Counted from the first letter of the stretch, positions 25,116-34,416 are shown. The stretch: 49,952 nucleotides of DNA from an uncultured Collinsella sp. (GCA_900541675.1 UQKU01000014.1:1-49952); one strand, 5' to 3'. Notes: a model not told the origin generated them from the letters alone. A program made the numbers and translations.

Positions 25116-26276
25116 CTACTTGGAAAGCTCGTCGGCGAGGGCCTCGATCTGAGCGCGCGAGGCGTCGTTGAGCGAACCCAGCACGGTCACCTTGTTCTGC
25201 GCCAGAGTGATGTCCTTCATGCCCTCGAGTTCCTTGGTCATAACCTTGGCAGCGGTGGGCGCCCAAGAGCCGGCCTCGACGAGTGCCACCGTACGGTTCT
25301 GATAGGCGTGCTCGGCAAGCGTATGGATAAAGGTGCTCATGAACGGGAAGATCTCGCCCTGATAGGTGATGGAGGCGAGCACCAGACGGTCATAGCGGAA
25401 CGCATCCTCAACGGCCTCGGCCATATCGTCGCGTGCCAGGTCAAAAACGGAAACCTTCTGGCCGCGAGCCTCGAGCGCAGAAGCGAGCTCCTCAACAGCA
25501 GCCTTCAGATGGCCATACACGCTCACATAGGCGATCGTGATGCCCTCGTCCTCGGGCTGATAGCTCGACCAGGTGTTGTAGGTGTCGAGGTAATAGCCCA
25601 GATTCTCGGTCAGCACGGGGCCGTGGAGCGGACAGATAATCTGAATGTCCAGGTCGGCGGCCTTCTTGAGCACGGCCTGCACGAACTTGCCGAACTTACC
25701 GACGATGCCAAAGTAGTAGCGGCGCGCCTCGCAGGCCCAGCCTTCCGGGTCCTCGATGTCGTTGGCGCCGAACTTGCCAAAGCCGTCGGCACTAAAGAGC
25801 ACCTTGTCGGTAGACTCGTAGGAGAAGATCACCTCGGGCCAGTGCACGTTGGGGGCGCAGACAAACGTTAGGCTGTGGCCACCCAGGTCGAGCACGTCGC
25901 CCTCTTTGACGACTATCTTACGCTCGGGGTAGTCGGTGCCAAAGTAGTTGACCATCATGCGGAAGGCGCCCATGCTGGCCACAATCTGTGCCTGGGGATA
26001 GCGCTCCATAAAGGCGGCGATACCGGCGGAGTGATCGGGCTCCATGTGATGGACGACCAGGTAGTCGGGCGTACGGCCATCGAGCGCGGCCTCGAGGTTG
26101 CCGAGCCATTCGTCGACAAAACCGCCATCGACTGAATCGGCGACAGCGATCTTTTCGCCCAAGATAACGTAGCTGTTGTATGCCATACCGTTCTCGGACA
26201 CGTCGTACTGGCCCTCGAACAGGTCAATGTCGTGATCGTCGACACCGATGTAGCGGATATCCTTGGTGATCTCCAT
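25116..26276 (-). CDS. FprA-type flavodiiron protein (A-type flavoprotein)
   Basis: A 386-residue cytosolic enzyme that reduces oxygen or nitric oxide in anaerobes. The N-terminal metallo-beta-lactamase-like domain carries the diiron ligands HHMEPDHSAG (around residue 79) and further histidines in NVHWPEVIF and CPLHGP. The C-terminal flavodoxin-like domain (from about residue 250, ITIAYVSVYGHLKAAVEEL) binds FMN. No rubredoxin is fused. The start at 26276 follows AGGAGG. It probably protects this anaerobe against oxygen and has no clear link to the sugar genes around it. Confidence 0.93.
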   Translation of the reverse strand: MEITKDIRYIGVDDHDIDLFEGQYDVSENGMAYNSYVILGEKIAVADSVDGGFVDEWLGNLEAALDGRTPDYLVVHHMEPDHSAGIAAFMERYPQAQIVASMGAFRMMVNYFGTDYPERKIVVKEGDVLDLGGHSLTFVCAPNVHWPEVIFSYESTDKVLFSADGFGKFGANDIEDPEGWACEARRYYFGIVGKFGKFVQAVLKKAADLDIQIICPLHGPVLTENLGYYLDTYNTWSSYQPEDEGITIAYVSVYGHLKAAVEELASALEARGQKVSVFDLARDDMAEAVEDAFRYDRLVLASITYQGEIFPFMSTFIHTLAEHAYQNRTVALVEAGSWAPTAAKVMTKELEGMKDITLAQNKVTVLGSLNDASRAQIEALADELSK

Positions 26277-26405
26277 CAGGCAAAGCCTCCTAGATAGACA
26301 AAAGAACCCGTCTATCATAACACTCGGCAGTATCCCAGCTGTTATCTGCCGGCATCCATACCGATTGTTATTGAAATACGATAAATCGCCGTTTACCTGC
26401 GCAAA

Positions 26406-27437
26406 CTATGCGCGCGGTATCGCCGTGCTATGTCGAATAATGAGCTGGCCGGGAATACGAATGGCAACGGTTTTGCCCGCCGTACCCGCCTCGGGAACCG
26501 CATGCTCGAATACCTCGCGTCCGCGCTGATGTAGATCAAATCGCACGGTCGTGAGCTCGTTGTGTGCCACAAAATCATCGAGCGAATCATCGACGCCCAC
26601 CACGCTCACGTCCTCGGGCACGCGCAAGCCACTATCGCGCAGCGCTGCAATTGCGCCGTTTGCCATCTGGTCGTTTGCCGCGTAAATCGCCGTCATGGTG
26701 CGGTCGTGCTCGGCCAGATATCTGCCGGCCTCGTAACCGCTGTTGGCAGACCAGTCGCCCTCGAGCGGCGTCTGCGGCTTAATGTGCCTACGCTCGAGCG
26801 CATCCTGCCAACCGGCTCGACGAAATTGCTCGTCGACCGAGAACGACGGGCCGCCAATATAGCGAATTTGCTCATGCCCCAGCTCAAACAGGTGATTCAT
26901 AAGCAAGAGCGAGCAGCCGTAATGATCGGAGTCTACCGTGGTCACCCGCGGGTGCGCGTACATGGTAACGATGACCGTGCCAATGCCCGGCAGTGGATCA
27001 AACGTCTCAAAATCGGGCGCCATACGGCTCATGCCGATAATGATGCCGTCCACAGGCAGCGCGGCCATACGACGCGTTGCCTCGGCAAGCGAAAACTCCT
27101 CGGTCTTGGACATCTCGACCAGCGTGATGGCGCAATTATGCTCGCGAGCAGCGCTGGCGATGCCGTCGATCATTGAGAGGTTGCCAAACTTGGTGACATC
27201 GTTGACGCACAGACCGACCGAATGGTAGCGGCCGTCGCGCAGCGAGCGACCGGCATAACTCGGACGAAAGCCGAGCTCTTGCATAGCGGCCTGCACGCGC
27301 TGGCGCGTCTGCTCGTTAACGTTGGGCAAGCCGTTGGCGACGCGCGAAACCGTCTGCTGCGAAACGCCAGCAGCGCGGGCGACGTCGGCCATGGAGACCG
27401 GACGCGTACCTGTATCGTTGGACGGGCGCCTTGCCAC
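26406..27437 (-). CDS. LacI family regulator of the galK-galT operon (LacI-1)
   Basis: A 343-residue repressor: N-terminal LacI helix-turn-helix (MADVARAAGVSQQTVSRVANG), the hinge helix region FRPSYAGRSLRDG, and a periplasmic-binding-protein-like core with IPG.LIIR at the end. The start is GTG at 27437 after GGTGA. It is divergent from galK. Three copies of TGTTAACGTACTCA or its complement lie between them, so it probably represses galKT and itself and responds to galactose or a derivative. The recognition helix begins Q-Q, unlike the other three LacI proteins in the window. Confidence 0.92.
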   Translation of the reverse strand: MARRPSNDTGTRPVSMADVARAAGVSQQTVSRVANGLPNVNEQTRQRVQAAMQELGFRPSYAGRSLRDGRYHSVGLCVNDVTKFGNLSMIDGIASAAREHNCAITLVEMSKTEEFSLAEATRRMAALPVDGIIIGMSRMAPDFETFDPLPGIGTVIVTMYAHPRVTTVDSDHYGCSLLLMNHLFELGHEQIRYIGGPSFSVDEQFRRAGWQDALERRHIKPQTPLEGDWSANSGYEAGRYLAEHDRTMTAIYAANDQMANGAIAALRDSGLRVPEDVSVVGVDDSLDDFVAHNELTTVRFDLHQRGREVFEHAVPEAGTAGKTVAIRIPGQLIIRHSTAIPRA

Positions 27438-27530
27438 AGGATCACCTTCACCGTTGCGAGATCTGAATAGCGTGCATGCCGGCCCGGGCAGAAATACACC
27501 CCGCGCCGAGGCCCGCTATCGTCGGACGCA

Positions 27531-27731
27531 TGTTAACGTACTCTACTTTTTCAATCCGCAACTCTTCTGCTCTATAAGTCCATACGGCAATACCGTTCAC
27601 GGCTGAATTTCTACCGATTACCAGATTCTCAAAAAGTGATAAGCGTTGTGTTATGAGTACGTTAACATAGCCCGTAACGTGCGGCATCGTAGATGCTGAG
27701 TTCACGCCGCTTCAGATTGTTAACGTACTCA
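27531..27731. promoter_or_regulatory. Three LacI-1 operators in the galK divergent gap
   Basis: TGTTAACGTACTCT at 27531-27544, its complement form TGAGTACGTTAACA at 27654-27667, and TGTTAACGTACTCA at 27718-27731. Each is a CG-centred LacI-type dyad with half sites TGTTAACG and TGAGTACG. The last lies 45 bases before the galK start and the first about 94 bases before lacI-1. Spacings near 123 and 64 bases would allow looping. Confidence 0.7.
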
Positions 27732-27775
27732 CTACGACGGAAAACTCGTCAGTATGCGCCAAGGAAAGGACTCCC

Positions 27776-28981
27776 ATGACCACCCCCGACGAAAAGACAC
27801 TCGCCACGCTCACCAAGCTGTTCGAGGAGGAGTTTGGGCCCATCGGCGATCGCCAGGTGCTCTATGTGCACGCGCCCGGCCGCTCCGAGATCAGCGGCAA
27901 CCACACCGACCACGAGGGTGGCCACGTTATCGCCGGCTCGCTCGATGTCGCCGTCGACGGCATCGCCGTGGCAACCGATTCCAACAAGGTTCGCGTAGCC
28001 GACGAGGGCTATCCCACGTTTGAAATCGCGCTCGACACGCTAGACGTTCAGGAGTCCGAGAAGGGCACGTCCGCAAGCCTCGTCCGCGGCATGGCCCACG
28101 AGATTGCAGCCCTTGGCGTTGAGCCCCACGGCTTCGACTTTGCCTTTACCTGCTCCGTCCCCTCGGGCGGCGGTCTTTCCAGCTCTGCCGCCGTCGAGGC
28201 CGCGTACGGTCGCGCCATGGAAACCCTCTGGGGCGCACCCGCCATCGAGCCCGTCGCGCTCGCGCAGATGAGCCAGCGCACCGAGAACAACTATTACGGC
28301 AAGCCCTGCGGTCTGATGGACCAGGCCGCCGTGTGCCTGGGCGGCCTTGCCTACATGGACTTTGAGGACCAGGCTCAGCCTAAAACCCAGAAGCTCGAGC
28401 TCAACTTTGAGGATCACGGCTATGCGCTCGTGCTCGTTAAGGTCGGTGCCGACCACGTGGCCGCCACCGACGACTACGCCGCCGTTCCGCGCGAGATGCA
28501 GGACGTTGCCGCCGAGTTTGGCAAGGCACGCCTGTGCGAGGTCGACGTTGCCGATTTTGACGCCAGGCTCCCCGAGCTGCGCGCCAAACTGGGCGACCGT
28601 GCCTGCCTGCGCGCCGTTCACTACTGGTACGAGAACGGCCTGGTCGACAAGCGCTGGGCAGCTCTGAACGCCGGCGACATCGACCAGTTCCTGGTCCTGA
28701 CGCGCGAGTCCGGCGCCAGCTCTGCCATGTACCTGCAGAATGTTGTTGCCAAGCTGGGTTCCGAGCAGCCTTCCATGTATGCCCTGGCGCTGGCCGAGCA
28801 CGTGCTCGACGGCCGCGGCGCCGTCCGTATCCACGGTGGCGGCTTTGGTGGCACCATCCAGGCCTTCGTGCCGCTCGACCTGGTCGACACCTTCATTGCC
28901 AAGATGAACGGCTGGCTGGGCGAGGGCTCTGCCCGTCACTACGCCATCTCTGACAAGGGGGCTTACGCGGCATGGCTGTAA
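27776..28981 (+). CDS. galK: Galactokinase
   Basis: Phosphorylates galactose at C1 with ATP, the first step of the Leloir pathway. A 401-residue GHMP kinase with the galactokinase signature GRSEISGNHTDHEGG near residue 35, the ATP-binding loop VPSGGGLSSSAA near 123, and GGGFGGT near the C-terminus. The start follows AAAGGA. Its stop overlaps the galT start by 10 bases, so the two are translated together. Three LacI-type operators lie upstream. No galactose mutarotase or UDP-galactose epimerase is in the window. Confidence 0.95.
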   Translation: MTTPDEKTLATLTKLFEEEFGPIGDRQVLYVHAPGRSEISGNHTDHEGGHVIAGSLDVAVDGIAVATDSNKVRVADEGYPTFEIALDTLDVQESEKGTSASLVRGMAHEIAALGVEPHGFDFAFTCSVPSGGGLSSSAAVEAAYGRAMETLWGAPAIEPVALAQMSQRTENNYYGKPCGLMDQAAVCLGGLAYMDFEDQAQPKTQKLELNFEDHGYALVLVKVGADHVAATDDYAAVPREMQDVAAEFGKARLCEVDVADFDARLPELRAKLGDRACLRAVHYWYENGLVDKRWAALNAGDIDQFLVLTRESGASSAMYLQNVVAKLGSEQPSMYALALAEHVLDGRGAVRIHGGGFGGTIQAFVPLDLVDTFIAKMNGWLGEGSARHYAISDKGAYAAWL

Positions 28982-30600
28982 TGACTGACGTGCGCGAGGC
29001 CGCACAGAACCTGATCGAGTACGCCATCCACCGATCGATGATCGGCCAGGACGACCGCATCTGGGCATACAACACCATTTTGGAGTGCATCGGCGCTACG
29101 GGGCCCGCGCTCGATATGGCCTGGGCGCTCCAGGTTGAGAAACTCTCGCTCTTGCACCCCGATACCTTGCCCGACTTTGACCTTGAAGGCACGCTTGCCG
29201 CGCTTTCCGAGACCGCCGTTGCCAACGGCACCGCCGAGGACACGGCGTCGGGCCGCGACCGCATCGCCATGCGCATCATGGGCGCGCTCATGCCGAGGCC
29301 TTCGGTTGTAAACGAAGAGTTCAACGGACGTATGGGCGTCAACGAGCCCCGCGCCGCAACCGACTGGTTCTACGGCCTGTGCTGCGACGCCGGCTACGTG
29401 CGCCGTGCCGCCATCGCGCGCAACATCAAATGGAGCACCCCCACCAACTGGGGCGATCTTGAGATCACTATCAACCTGTCCAAGCCTGAGAAGGACCCGC
29501 GCGATATCGCCGCGGCAGGTGTAGCCAAGAACACGGGCGAGAAGTATCCCGCCTGCCAGCTCTGCATCGAAAACGAGGGCTATCCCGGACGCTCCGCCGC
29601 AGCCGACGGCGGCGCTCCCCCCGCCCGCCAGAATCTGCGCGTTATCCCCATCCAGCTCGACGGCGAGCGCTGGGGTTTCCAGTACAGCCCGTACGCGTAC
29701 TTTAACGAGCACTGCATTGCCATGAGCTCCGAGCATCGCCCGATGCACGTGGACCGCAAGGGTCTGACCTGTCTGCTCGACTTTGTCGACCTGTTCCCGC
29801 ACTACTTTATTGGCTCCAACGCCGACCTGCCCATCGTGGGCGGCTCGATTCTTTCGCACGACCACTTCCAGGGCGGTGCGCACGAGTTCCCCATGATGCA
29901 TGCCGCCGAGGTCTCGCAGTTTAGCGTGCCCGGATTTGACCAGGTCACCGGCACTGTGCTGCAATGGCCGCTCTCGGTGCTGCGTCTGCGCTCGCATGAC
30001 CGCGCTCAGCTGCTCGACGCTGCTGAGAAGATTATCCTCGCCTGGCGCGAGTGGACCGATGAGTCGGTGGGCGTTATCGCACACACGGCCGACGGCGTGG
30101 CCCACAACACCGTGACGCCCGTCATCCGCCGCGTCGATTCCCGCGGCAATGCCGGCGGCGAGATTTACGAGGCCTACCTGGCGCTTCGCTGCAATATCAC
30201 GACCGACGAGCATCCGCTGGGCGTTTTCCATCCGCATGCCGAGTACCACCACATTAAGAAGGAGAACATCGGCCTGATCGAGGTCATGGGCCTGGCCATT
30301 CTGCCGCCGCGCCTGGTTCCCGAGCTTGGCGCTGTCCGTGAGCATCTGCTGGCAGCCAAGGTCGATGCCAGCTACGACCTTGCCGGTGCGCTCGAGGGCG
30401 ATGATCTTTGCCGCAGCCACGCCGCATGGGCTGAGGACGTCTTTGCCCGCCGCGCCGACGAGCTTACGGCCGACAACGCCATCGATATCCTGCACGAGGA
30501 GGTCGGCGTGGTGTTTGGCCACGTGCTCGACAACGCCGGCGTCTTTAAGTGGGACGAAGCAGGACGCGCCGCCCAACAGCGCTTTATCGACTCGCTGTAA
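28972..30600 (+). CDS. galT: Galactose-1-phosphate uridylyltransferase, class II
   Basis: Exchanges UDP between UDP-glucose and galactose-1-phosphate, the second Leloir step. At 542 residues it is the long type known from Firmicutes and Actinobacteria (GalT class 2), not the 350-residue E. coli type. Visible landmarks are GFQYSPYAYFNEHCI, the conserved histidine stretch SHDHFQGGAHEFPM and HPHAEYHHIKKENIGLIEVMG. It overlaps galK by 10 bases and is followed by a strong terminator at 30648-30686. Confidence 0.94.
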   Translation: MAVMTDVREAAQNLIEYAIHRSMIGQDDRIWAYNTILECIGATGPALDMAWALQVEKLSLLHPDTLPDFDLEGTLAALSETAVANGTAEDTASGRDRIAMRIMGALMPRPSVVNEEFNGRMGVNEPRAATDWFYGLCCDAGYVRRAAIARNIKWSTPTNWGDLEITINLSKPEKDPRDIAAAGVAKNTGEKYPACQLCIENEGYPGRSAAADGGAPPARQNLRVIPIQLDGERWGFQYSPYAYFNEHCIAMSSEHRPMHVDRKGLTCLLDFVDLFPHYFIGSNADLPIVGGSILSHDHFQGGAHEFPMMHAAEVSQFSVPGFDQVTGTVLQWPLSVLRLRSHDRAQLLDAAEKIILAWREWTDESVGVIAHTADGVAHNTVTPVIRRVDSRGNAGGEIYEAYLALRCNITTDEHPLGVFHPHAEYHHIKKENIGLIEVMGLAILPPRLVPELGAVREHLLAAKVDASYDLAGALEGDDLCRSHAAWAEDVFARRADELTADNAIDILHEEVGVVFGHVLDNAGVFKWDEAGRAAQQRFIDSL

Positions 30601-30647
30601 CGATCCCTTGGGGACGGAGGAAAACGGATCATTTCGTCTTCAAAACA

Positions 30648-30686
30648 ACGGCGCCCGCCGGCAACATCGCCGACGGGCGCCGTTTT
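30648..30686 (+). terminator. Terminator of galK-galT
   Basis: Perfect 10-bp arms ACGGCGCCCG (30648-30657) and complement (30674-30683) followed by a short T-run. Confidence 0.8.
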
Positions 30687-30692
30687 ATTAGC

Positions 30693-30775
30693 TAGTCGTT
30701 GGGGACGTTCTTAAATGACTAGTCGTTGGGGACGTTCTTGTTTGACTAGTCATTTAAGAACGTCCCCAACGACTA
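30693..30775. repeat. 31-bp perfect inverted repeat between galT and lacC
   Basis: Positions 30693-30723 and 30745-30775 are perfect reverse complements. The 21-base centre repeats part of the left arm, so GTCGTTGGGGACGTTCTT occurs twice in direct order. A degenerate relative of one arm lies alone at 34520-34550. It sits between the galT terminator and the structured element after lacC; the function is unknown. Confidence 0.8.
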
Positions 30776-30817
30776 CTTGCGACCAGGGCTACGTCGATGT
30801 TTTGGCAACGACAGCGA

Positions 30818-30957
30818 AAACCCGCCAGAGCGAGCAAGGTGCCTTGAAACAAGGCGGCATTGACCTTCTGGTCATGCCGCCGCAGCTGAAAGGCAGATTG
30901 CCGCTCTGGCGGGTTTGCAGCGTCGGCTGGTTGCGCGGTTTGGTAAAACCGCGTAAC
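30818..30957 (-). repeat. Structured 3' element, copy 2, after lacC
   Basis: The outer stem 30818-30832 with 30902-30916 is perfect. It leads to an internal loop GG/GA flanked by GCAA and TGCC, then a central hairpin 30853-30881 with one bulged T. Beside it, 30930-30941 with 30946-30957 forms a 12-bp stem around a GGTA loop, ending one base from the lacC stop. Compared with copy 1 many stem bases differ on both sides and still pair. On the minus strand the outer stem runs into TTTT. Confidence 0.7.
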
Positions 30958-30958
30958 C

Positions 30959-31894
30959 CTACAGCTCCGTTACTTCAACACTGTTGTAGATCTCGTCCCA
31001 GCGGTCCATGACCAGGTGACCGGTCTTGGGATCCATAGCGTTGAGCTTGCCGCAGGTATTGGCGGTCTTGAGCACCGTGACGTCGTCGGCACCAGCCGCA
31101 ATGGCATGCGCAAAGCCAGCGATGGTCGAGTCGCCGGAACCCGTCGCGTTCACAGCCGCAATCGCGGGCGTCTTGGCGCGGAACGCGCGGCCCTCGTGGA
31201 AGCCCACCGAACCGGCAGCGCCCATCGAAACGACGACCCAGGGAATACCGGCAAAGCGGCCATCGGCGGCAAGCGCCTCGCGCAGGGCATCGACATCATC
31301 GGTCGTAAAGGACGTACCCAGCAGGCCGTTAATCTCGGTCAGGTTGGGCTTTACGAGCTCAGGCTTAGCGTCGGACTCCAGCGCGGCCTCCAGCGATGCG
31401 CCCGAGGTGTCGAGCAGCACCTTGGCGCCCGCCTCTTCGGCGATCTTGACGAGCTCGGCATAGTAGCCGGCATCGACGCCACGCGGCAGCGAGCCCGAAA
31501 GCGTCACAACGTCAGCCTTCGCTGCAAGCTCGGCGAACTTGGCCGTAAAGGCCTCGAGCTCGGCTGGGACGATCTGTGGGCCGCTCTCCAGCAGCTCGGT
31601 CTGATTACCCTCGTGCAGAATATTCAGGCAAATGCGCGTCTCACCGGCGATGGGCACAAAGTCATTCTTGACACCATCGGCATCCATGAGCTCGGCCATA
31701 TAGGCACCCATGTGCCCGCCAAGCAAGCCGGTTGCAAGTACGTCGTCGCCCAGCTGCAACAGCACGCGGCTCACGTTGAGGCCCTTGCCGCCAGCGGTCT
31801 TTTCGGGCGTCACGCGGTTAACATCGTCGATGATCAGCTTGTCGAGCTGATAGCGCGTATCAATCGACGGGTTCATGGTAACGGTCAGAATCAT
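30959..31894 (-). CDS. lacC: Tagatose-6-phosphate kinase (PfkB family)
   Basis: Phosphorylates tagatose-6-phosphate to tagatose-1,6-bisphosphate. A 311-residue PfkB kinase with N-terminal MNPSIDTRYQL and GGKGLNVSRVL, and the C-terminal catalytic patch NATGSGDST holding the catalytic Asp. Family members also include 1-phosphofructokinases; the lacA-lacB neighbours on the same strand favour LacC. The start follows AGGAG. It is third in lacA-lacB-lacC, 198 bases after lacB, and is followed by a structured 3' element. Confidence 0.88.
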   Translation of the reverse strand: MILTVTMNPSIDTRYQLDKLIIDDVNRVTPEKTAGGKGLNVSRVLLQLGDDVLATGLLGGHMGAYMAELMDADGVKNDFVPIAGETRICLNILHEGNQTELLESGPQIVPAELEAFTAKFAELAAKADVVTLSGSLPRGVDAGYYAELVKIAEEAGAKVLLDTSGASLEAALESDAKPELVKPNLTEINGLLGTSFTTDDVDALREALAADGRFAGIPWVVVSMGAAGSVGFHEGRAFRAKTPAIAAVNATGSGDSTIAGFAHAIAAGADDVTVLKTANTCGKLNAMDPKTGHLVMDRWDEIYNSVEVTEL

Positions 31895-32092
31895 ATTGAA
31901 CTCCTGTTTAGAAAACCGGCCCGCGCCCCCTCACAGAAACGCGAGCCGTCAATTAAAAAGCCGCAGAATGCCGGGTACCGCCAAAACGAAGCACACAAGC
32001 TCAGCAAGCAAAAGTGTTATCAGAGCAACTCGCCCGCCAGATGGCTTCGCAGCGTCGACTGGTCTGGTGTTCGGTAGAACGCCGGAACCTCC

Positions 32093-32617
32093 TTAGTCGT
32101 GGTATTCGCCGCGGTCCCACTTCTCCAGGAACTCGTCAAAGAAGTGCGGGTCAGCCTGAGCCTCGGCGTCGGCCTTATTACAGGCATCAATCTTGGCAAT
32201 CAGGGCATCGTGCTCGGGGGTCTTCTCGTAGGGCTCCTCCAGGAAGGCAAGCATGATGTCAGCCATCAGGAACTCGCCGGTGATCTTGCCGCCAAAGCCC
32301 ACGATGTTGGCGTTGAGCTCGCGACGGGCATACAGGGCAGAGGTCATGTCGCGAACCAGGGCGCAGCGGGCGCCGGGAACCTTGTTGACGGCGTTGGTGA
32401 TGCCGATGCCGGTGCCGCACAGGGCCACGCCAAAGTCGGCCTTGCCGCTGGCAACAGCCTCGCCCACGGCCTTACCGTAGATGGGATAGTGCGTACGGGT
32501 GTGGCTGTAGGTGCCGCAGTCGAGCACCTTGTAGCCAGCCTGCTCCAGGCGGTCGGCCAGATAGATCTTCTCGTCCGTAACGATATGGTCGCAACCGATT
32601 GCGATGGTCTTCTTCAT
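32093..32617 (-). CDS. lacB: Galactose-6-phosphate isomerase subunit LacB
   Basis: With LacA, isomerises galactose-6-phosphate to tagatose-6-phosphate. A 174-residue RpiB/LacAB fold protein with GCDHIVTDEK at the N-terminus, CGTYSHTRTHYPIYG, and the active-site loop LCGTGIGITNAVNKVPGAR; length and the C-terminal tail match LacB. The start follows AAAGGA. It lies 63 bases after lacA. The 198-base gap to lacC shows no gene. Confidence 0.93.
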   Translation of the reverse strand: MKKTIAIGCDHIVTDEKIYLADRLEQAGYKVLDCGTYSHTRTHYPIYGKAVGEAVASGKADFGVALCGTGIGITNAVNKVPGARCALVRDMTSALYARRELNANIVGFGGKITGEFLMADIMLAFLEEPYEKTPEHDALIAKIDACNKADAEAQADPHFFDEFLEKWDRGEYHD

Positions 32618-32680
32618 CAGAACGTCCTTTCGTCTGAATTCACAAGTTGAGGTAGAAGTTCGAGTTCTCGGTGGCTCTCG

Positions 32681-33109
32681 TTAGGCCATCTTGTTGAGCA
32701 TGTCGACACGGATCTGGTGACGGCCGCCGGCGTACTGGGCGCGCAGGAACTCGCGGGCGATCTTCTTGGCGACCTCGGTGCCCACAACGCCCGGACCCAT
32801 GGTGACCATGCGCGAGCCGTTGTGCTCGCGGGTCATGTAAGCGGAACGCTCATCGGAAATGTTGGCGACGACCATGCCCTTGATCTTGACGGCGGCCATA
32901 TAGGAGCCGACGCCGTACTTATCGAATGCGAAGCCCTGAGAATCCTTGTGCTCCAGCAGGTCCTTGGCAACGGCGGTGGCGGAATCGACAAAGTCCGCGG
33001 CAGGGGTCTCGGAATAGTCGACGACCTCGTGACCGTCGGCGATGAGCATCTCCTTGATGGACTCCTTCATCGACATACCGTCGGCATCAGAAGCGATTAC
33101 AACCCTCAT
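32681..33109 (-). CDS. lacA: Galactose-6-phosphate isomerase subunit LacA
   Basis: Partner of LacB in the heteromeric isomerase. 142 residues, RpiB/LacAB fold, starting MRVVIASDADGMSMK. Like known LacA proteins it lacks the cysteine-containing loop seen in LacB (here FAFDKYGVGSYMAA), so activity needs both subunits. The start at 33109 follows AAGGAGG. It is the first gene of lacABC; the upstream gap has an A+T-rich promoter-like area with GTTCA/TGAAC repeats. Confidence 0.92.
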   Translation of the reverse strand: MRVVIASDADGMSMKESIKEMLIADGHEVVDYSETPAADFVDSATAVAKDLLEHKDSQGFAFDKYGVGSYMAAVKIKGMVVANISDERSAYMTREHNGSRMVTMGPGVVGTEVAKKIAREFLRAQYAGGRHQIRVDMLNKMA

Positions 33110-33203
33110 GACATCCTCCTTGAGAGATACGCAGGTGCGTAGTTTCTGTTTGGAAGTGTTGAATCGCGTTCAGGTCCGGGCATCTGAATGTGCGGTTCTT
33201 CAC

Positions 33204-33234
33204 TGTTCATGTTTATTTGAACACATTCGAACAT
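33204..33234. promoter_or_regulatory. Candidate DeoR/LacR operator upstream of lacA
   Basis: TGTTCA at 33204-33209 and TGAACA at 33218-33223 form an inverted pair, followed by GAACA near 33229. It lies about 95-125 bases before lacA in an A+T-rich stretch. Control by the DeoR protein at 24238-25041 is inferred. Confidence 0.4.
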
Positions 33235-33348
33235 CAACTGCAAGAATTATTTGTTTATCTTTGTTCTTTTTTGACAAATACCGTTTACGGATGATTGCTG
33301 GCCGTTTGAGCCCGGCGCGGACGTAGCGACCGCGTATTCAACAAACAA

Positions 33349-33380
33349 AAGGGCGGCCGAGAACGTGTCTCGCCGCCCTT
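33349..33380 (-). terminator. Terminator of the membrane protein gene
   Basis: Arms AAGGGCGGC (33349-33357) and GCCGCCCTT (33372-33380) with an inner CGAGA/TCTCG stem. On the minus strand TTTTGTTTG follows. Confidence 0.8.
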
Positions 33381-33414
33381 CGGCGGTATTCCCCGGTATA
33401 TACAGCTGTTTTAG

Positions 33415-34416
33415 CTACTCGGACTGCCCGCCCTTTTTGGCGTGCTTGGACGGAGCGCTCAAGAAACGACCCGTCAAATAGTTCGCCGGGCCGGAAATAT
33501 CGATCCCCAGCAGCACGTGGCCCAGCCACAGGAACGCCACGAGCACCAGCAGCGGGATAACGCACGAAGTCACGATCATCACGATGACGCCTTCAATCAG
33601 ATCGGTCACCTGCTGCACGATCTCGTCGGTCATCTGCTTGGCACTGTCGGTCACCGATGTAAGTAGACTCGATGCCCCATCGGTCAGCTGCTCAAGTACA
33701 TTCTTGTTTTCCGTAGTCTCAGACTTCTTTTCGCTCTTTGTGGAGCTCGTCTTGCTCGCTTCAGTCGCCTTTTGCTCTGTCTGCTCGATACTCACCTGAT
33801 ACGTCTCATCGACCTTTTGCGATACCCACACGCTCGCGGGTACAAGCGCCATGCCGATCATGGCGACCACCAGCACACGCGTTGCCACGCGGCGAATGAC
33901 TGCGCTCGTGCTCCAGCGTCCGTGAATGCCAAGCGACACCGCGAAGAGTACGAGCGAGAACGGAATCAGGATGCCCAGCCCGACCGACCATAAAATGGTC
34001 AGCAGATATTTTTCAAGGTAGAGCACGGCAAGCACGATACCCAAGTTTCCCGAAAGCTGCGCGAGCTGCTCGGCAACTGGCGTTCCTGTATCGCCCGGCA
34101 GCGCAGTGATACCCGCAGATAGGGCGACGCACGAGGTTGTGAGCGCCAAAACATTGCCCTTCTTTTGATCGATGACCTCGATGGTGGAGTCCCAAGTCTT
34201 GGTATCGGCAAAATGCGGACGAGCTACAAAGCCCGACAACAGCGCCAGTACCACGAGCGCAACGATAAAGCCAATCTGCAGCTTTTTGTTTGCGCACACG
34301 ACATCGGACAGGCTGGGCTGCAGCTCGGTTACCGTCGTATGCTCGGTTATCTGGACAGGACGCCCATGAGCCATCTCGTGCGCATCTGTCTTTTGAATCA
34401 ATCCGTTGTCCGGCAT
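33415..34416 (-). CDS. Polytopic membrane protein of unknown function
   Basis: A 333-residue protein with about six membrane segments (near 48-65, 88-106, 124-143, 144-165, 178-198 and 275-303). Between the fifth and sixth lies a hydrophilic stretch rich in Lys, Ser, Thr and Glu (205-270) that may form a coiled or disordered loop. There is no signal peptide, and I recognise no family. The start at 34416 follows GAGGAGG by seven bases. It stands between lacA and the PTS EIIA gene on the same strand, with its own terminator, so a link to sugar uptake is possible but unproven. Confidence 0.85.
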   Translation of the reverse strand: MPDNGLIQKTDAHEMAHGRPVQITEHTTVTELQPSLSDVVCANKKLQIGFIVALVVLALLSGFVARPHFADTKTWDSTIEVIDQKKGNVLALTTSCVALSAGITALPGDTGTPVAEQLAQLSGNLGIVLAVLYLEKYLLTILWSVGLGILIPFSLVLFAVSLGIHGRWSTSAVIRRVATRVLVVAMIGMALVPASVWVSQKVDETYQVSIEQTEQKATEASKTSSTKSEKKSETTENKNVLEQLTDGASSLLTSVTDSAKQMTDEIVQQVTDLIEGVIVMIVTSCVIPLLVLVAFLWLGHVLLGIDISGPANYLTGRFLSAPSKHAKKGGQSE

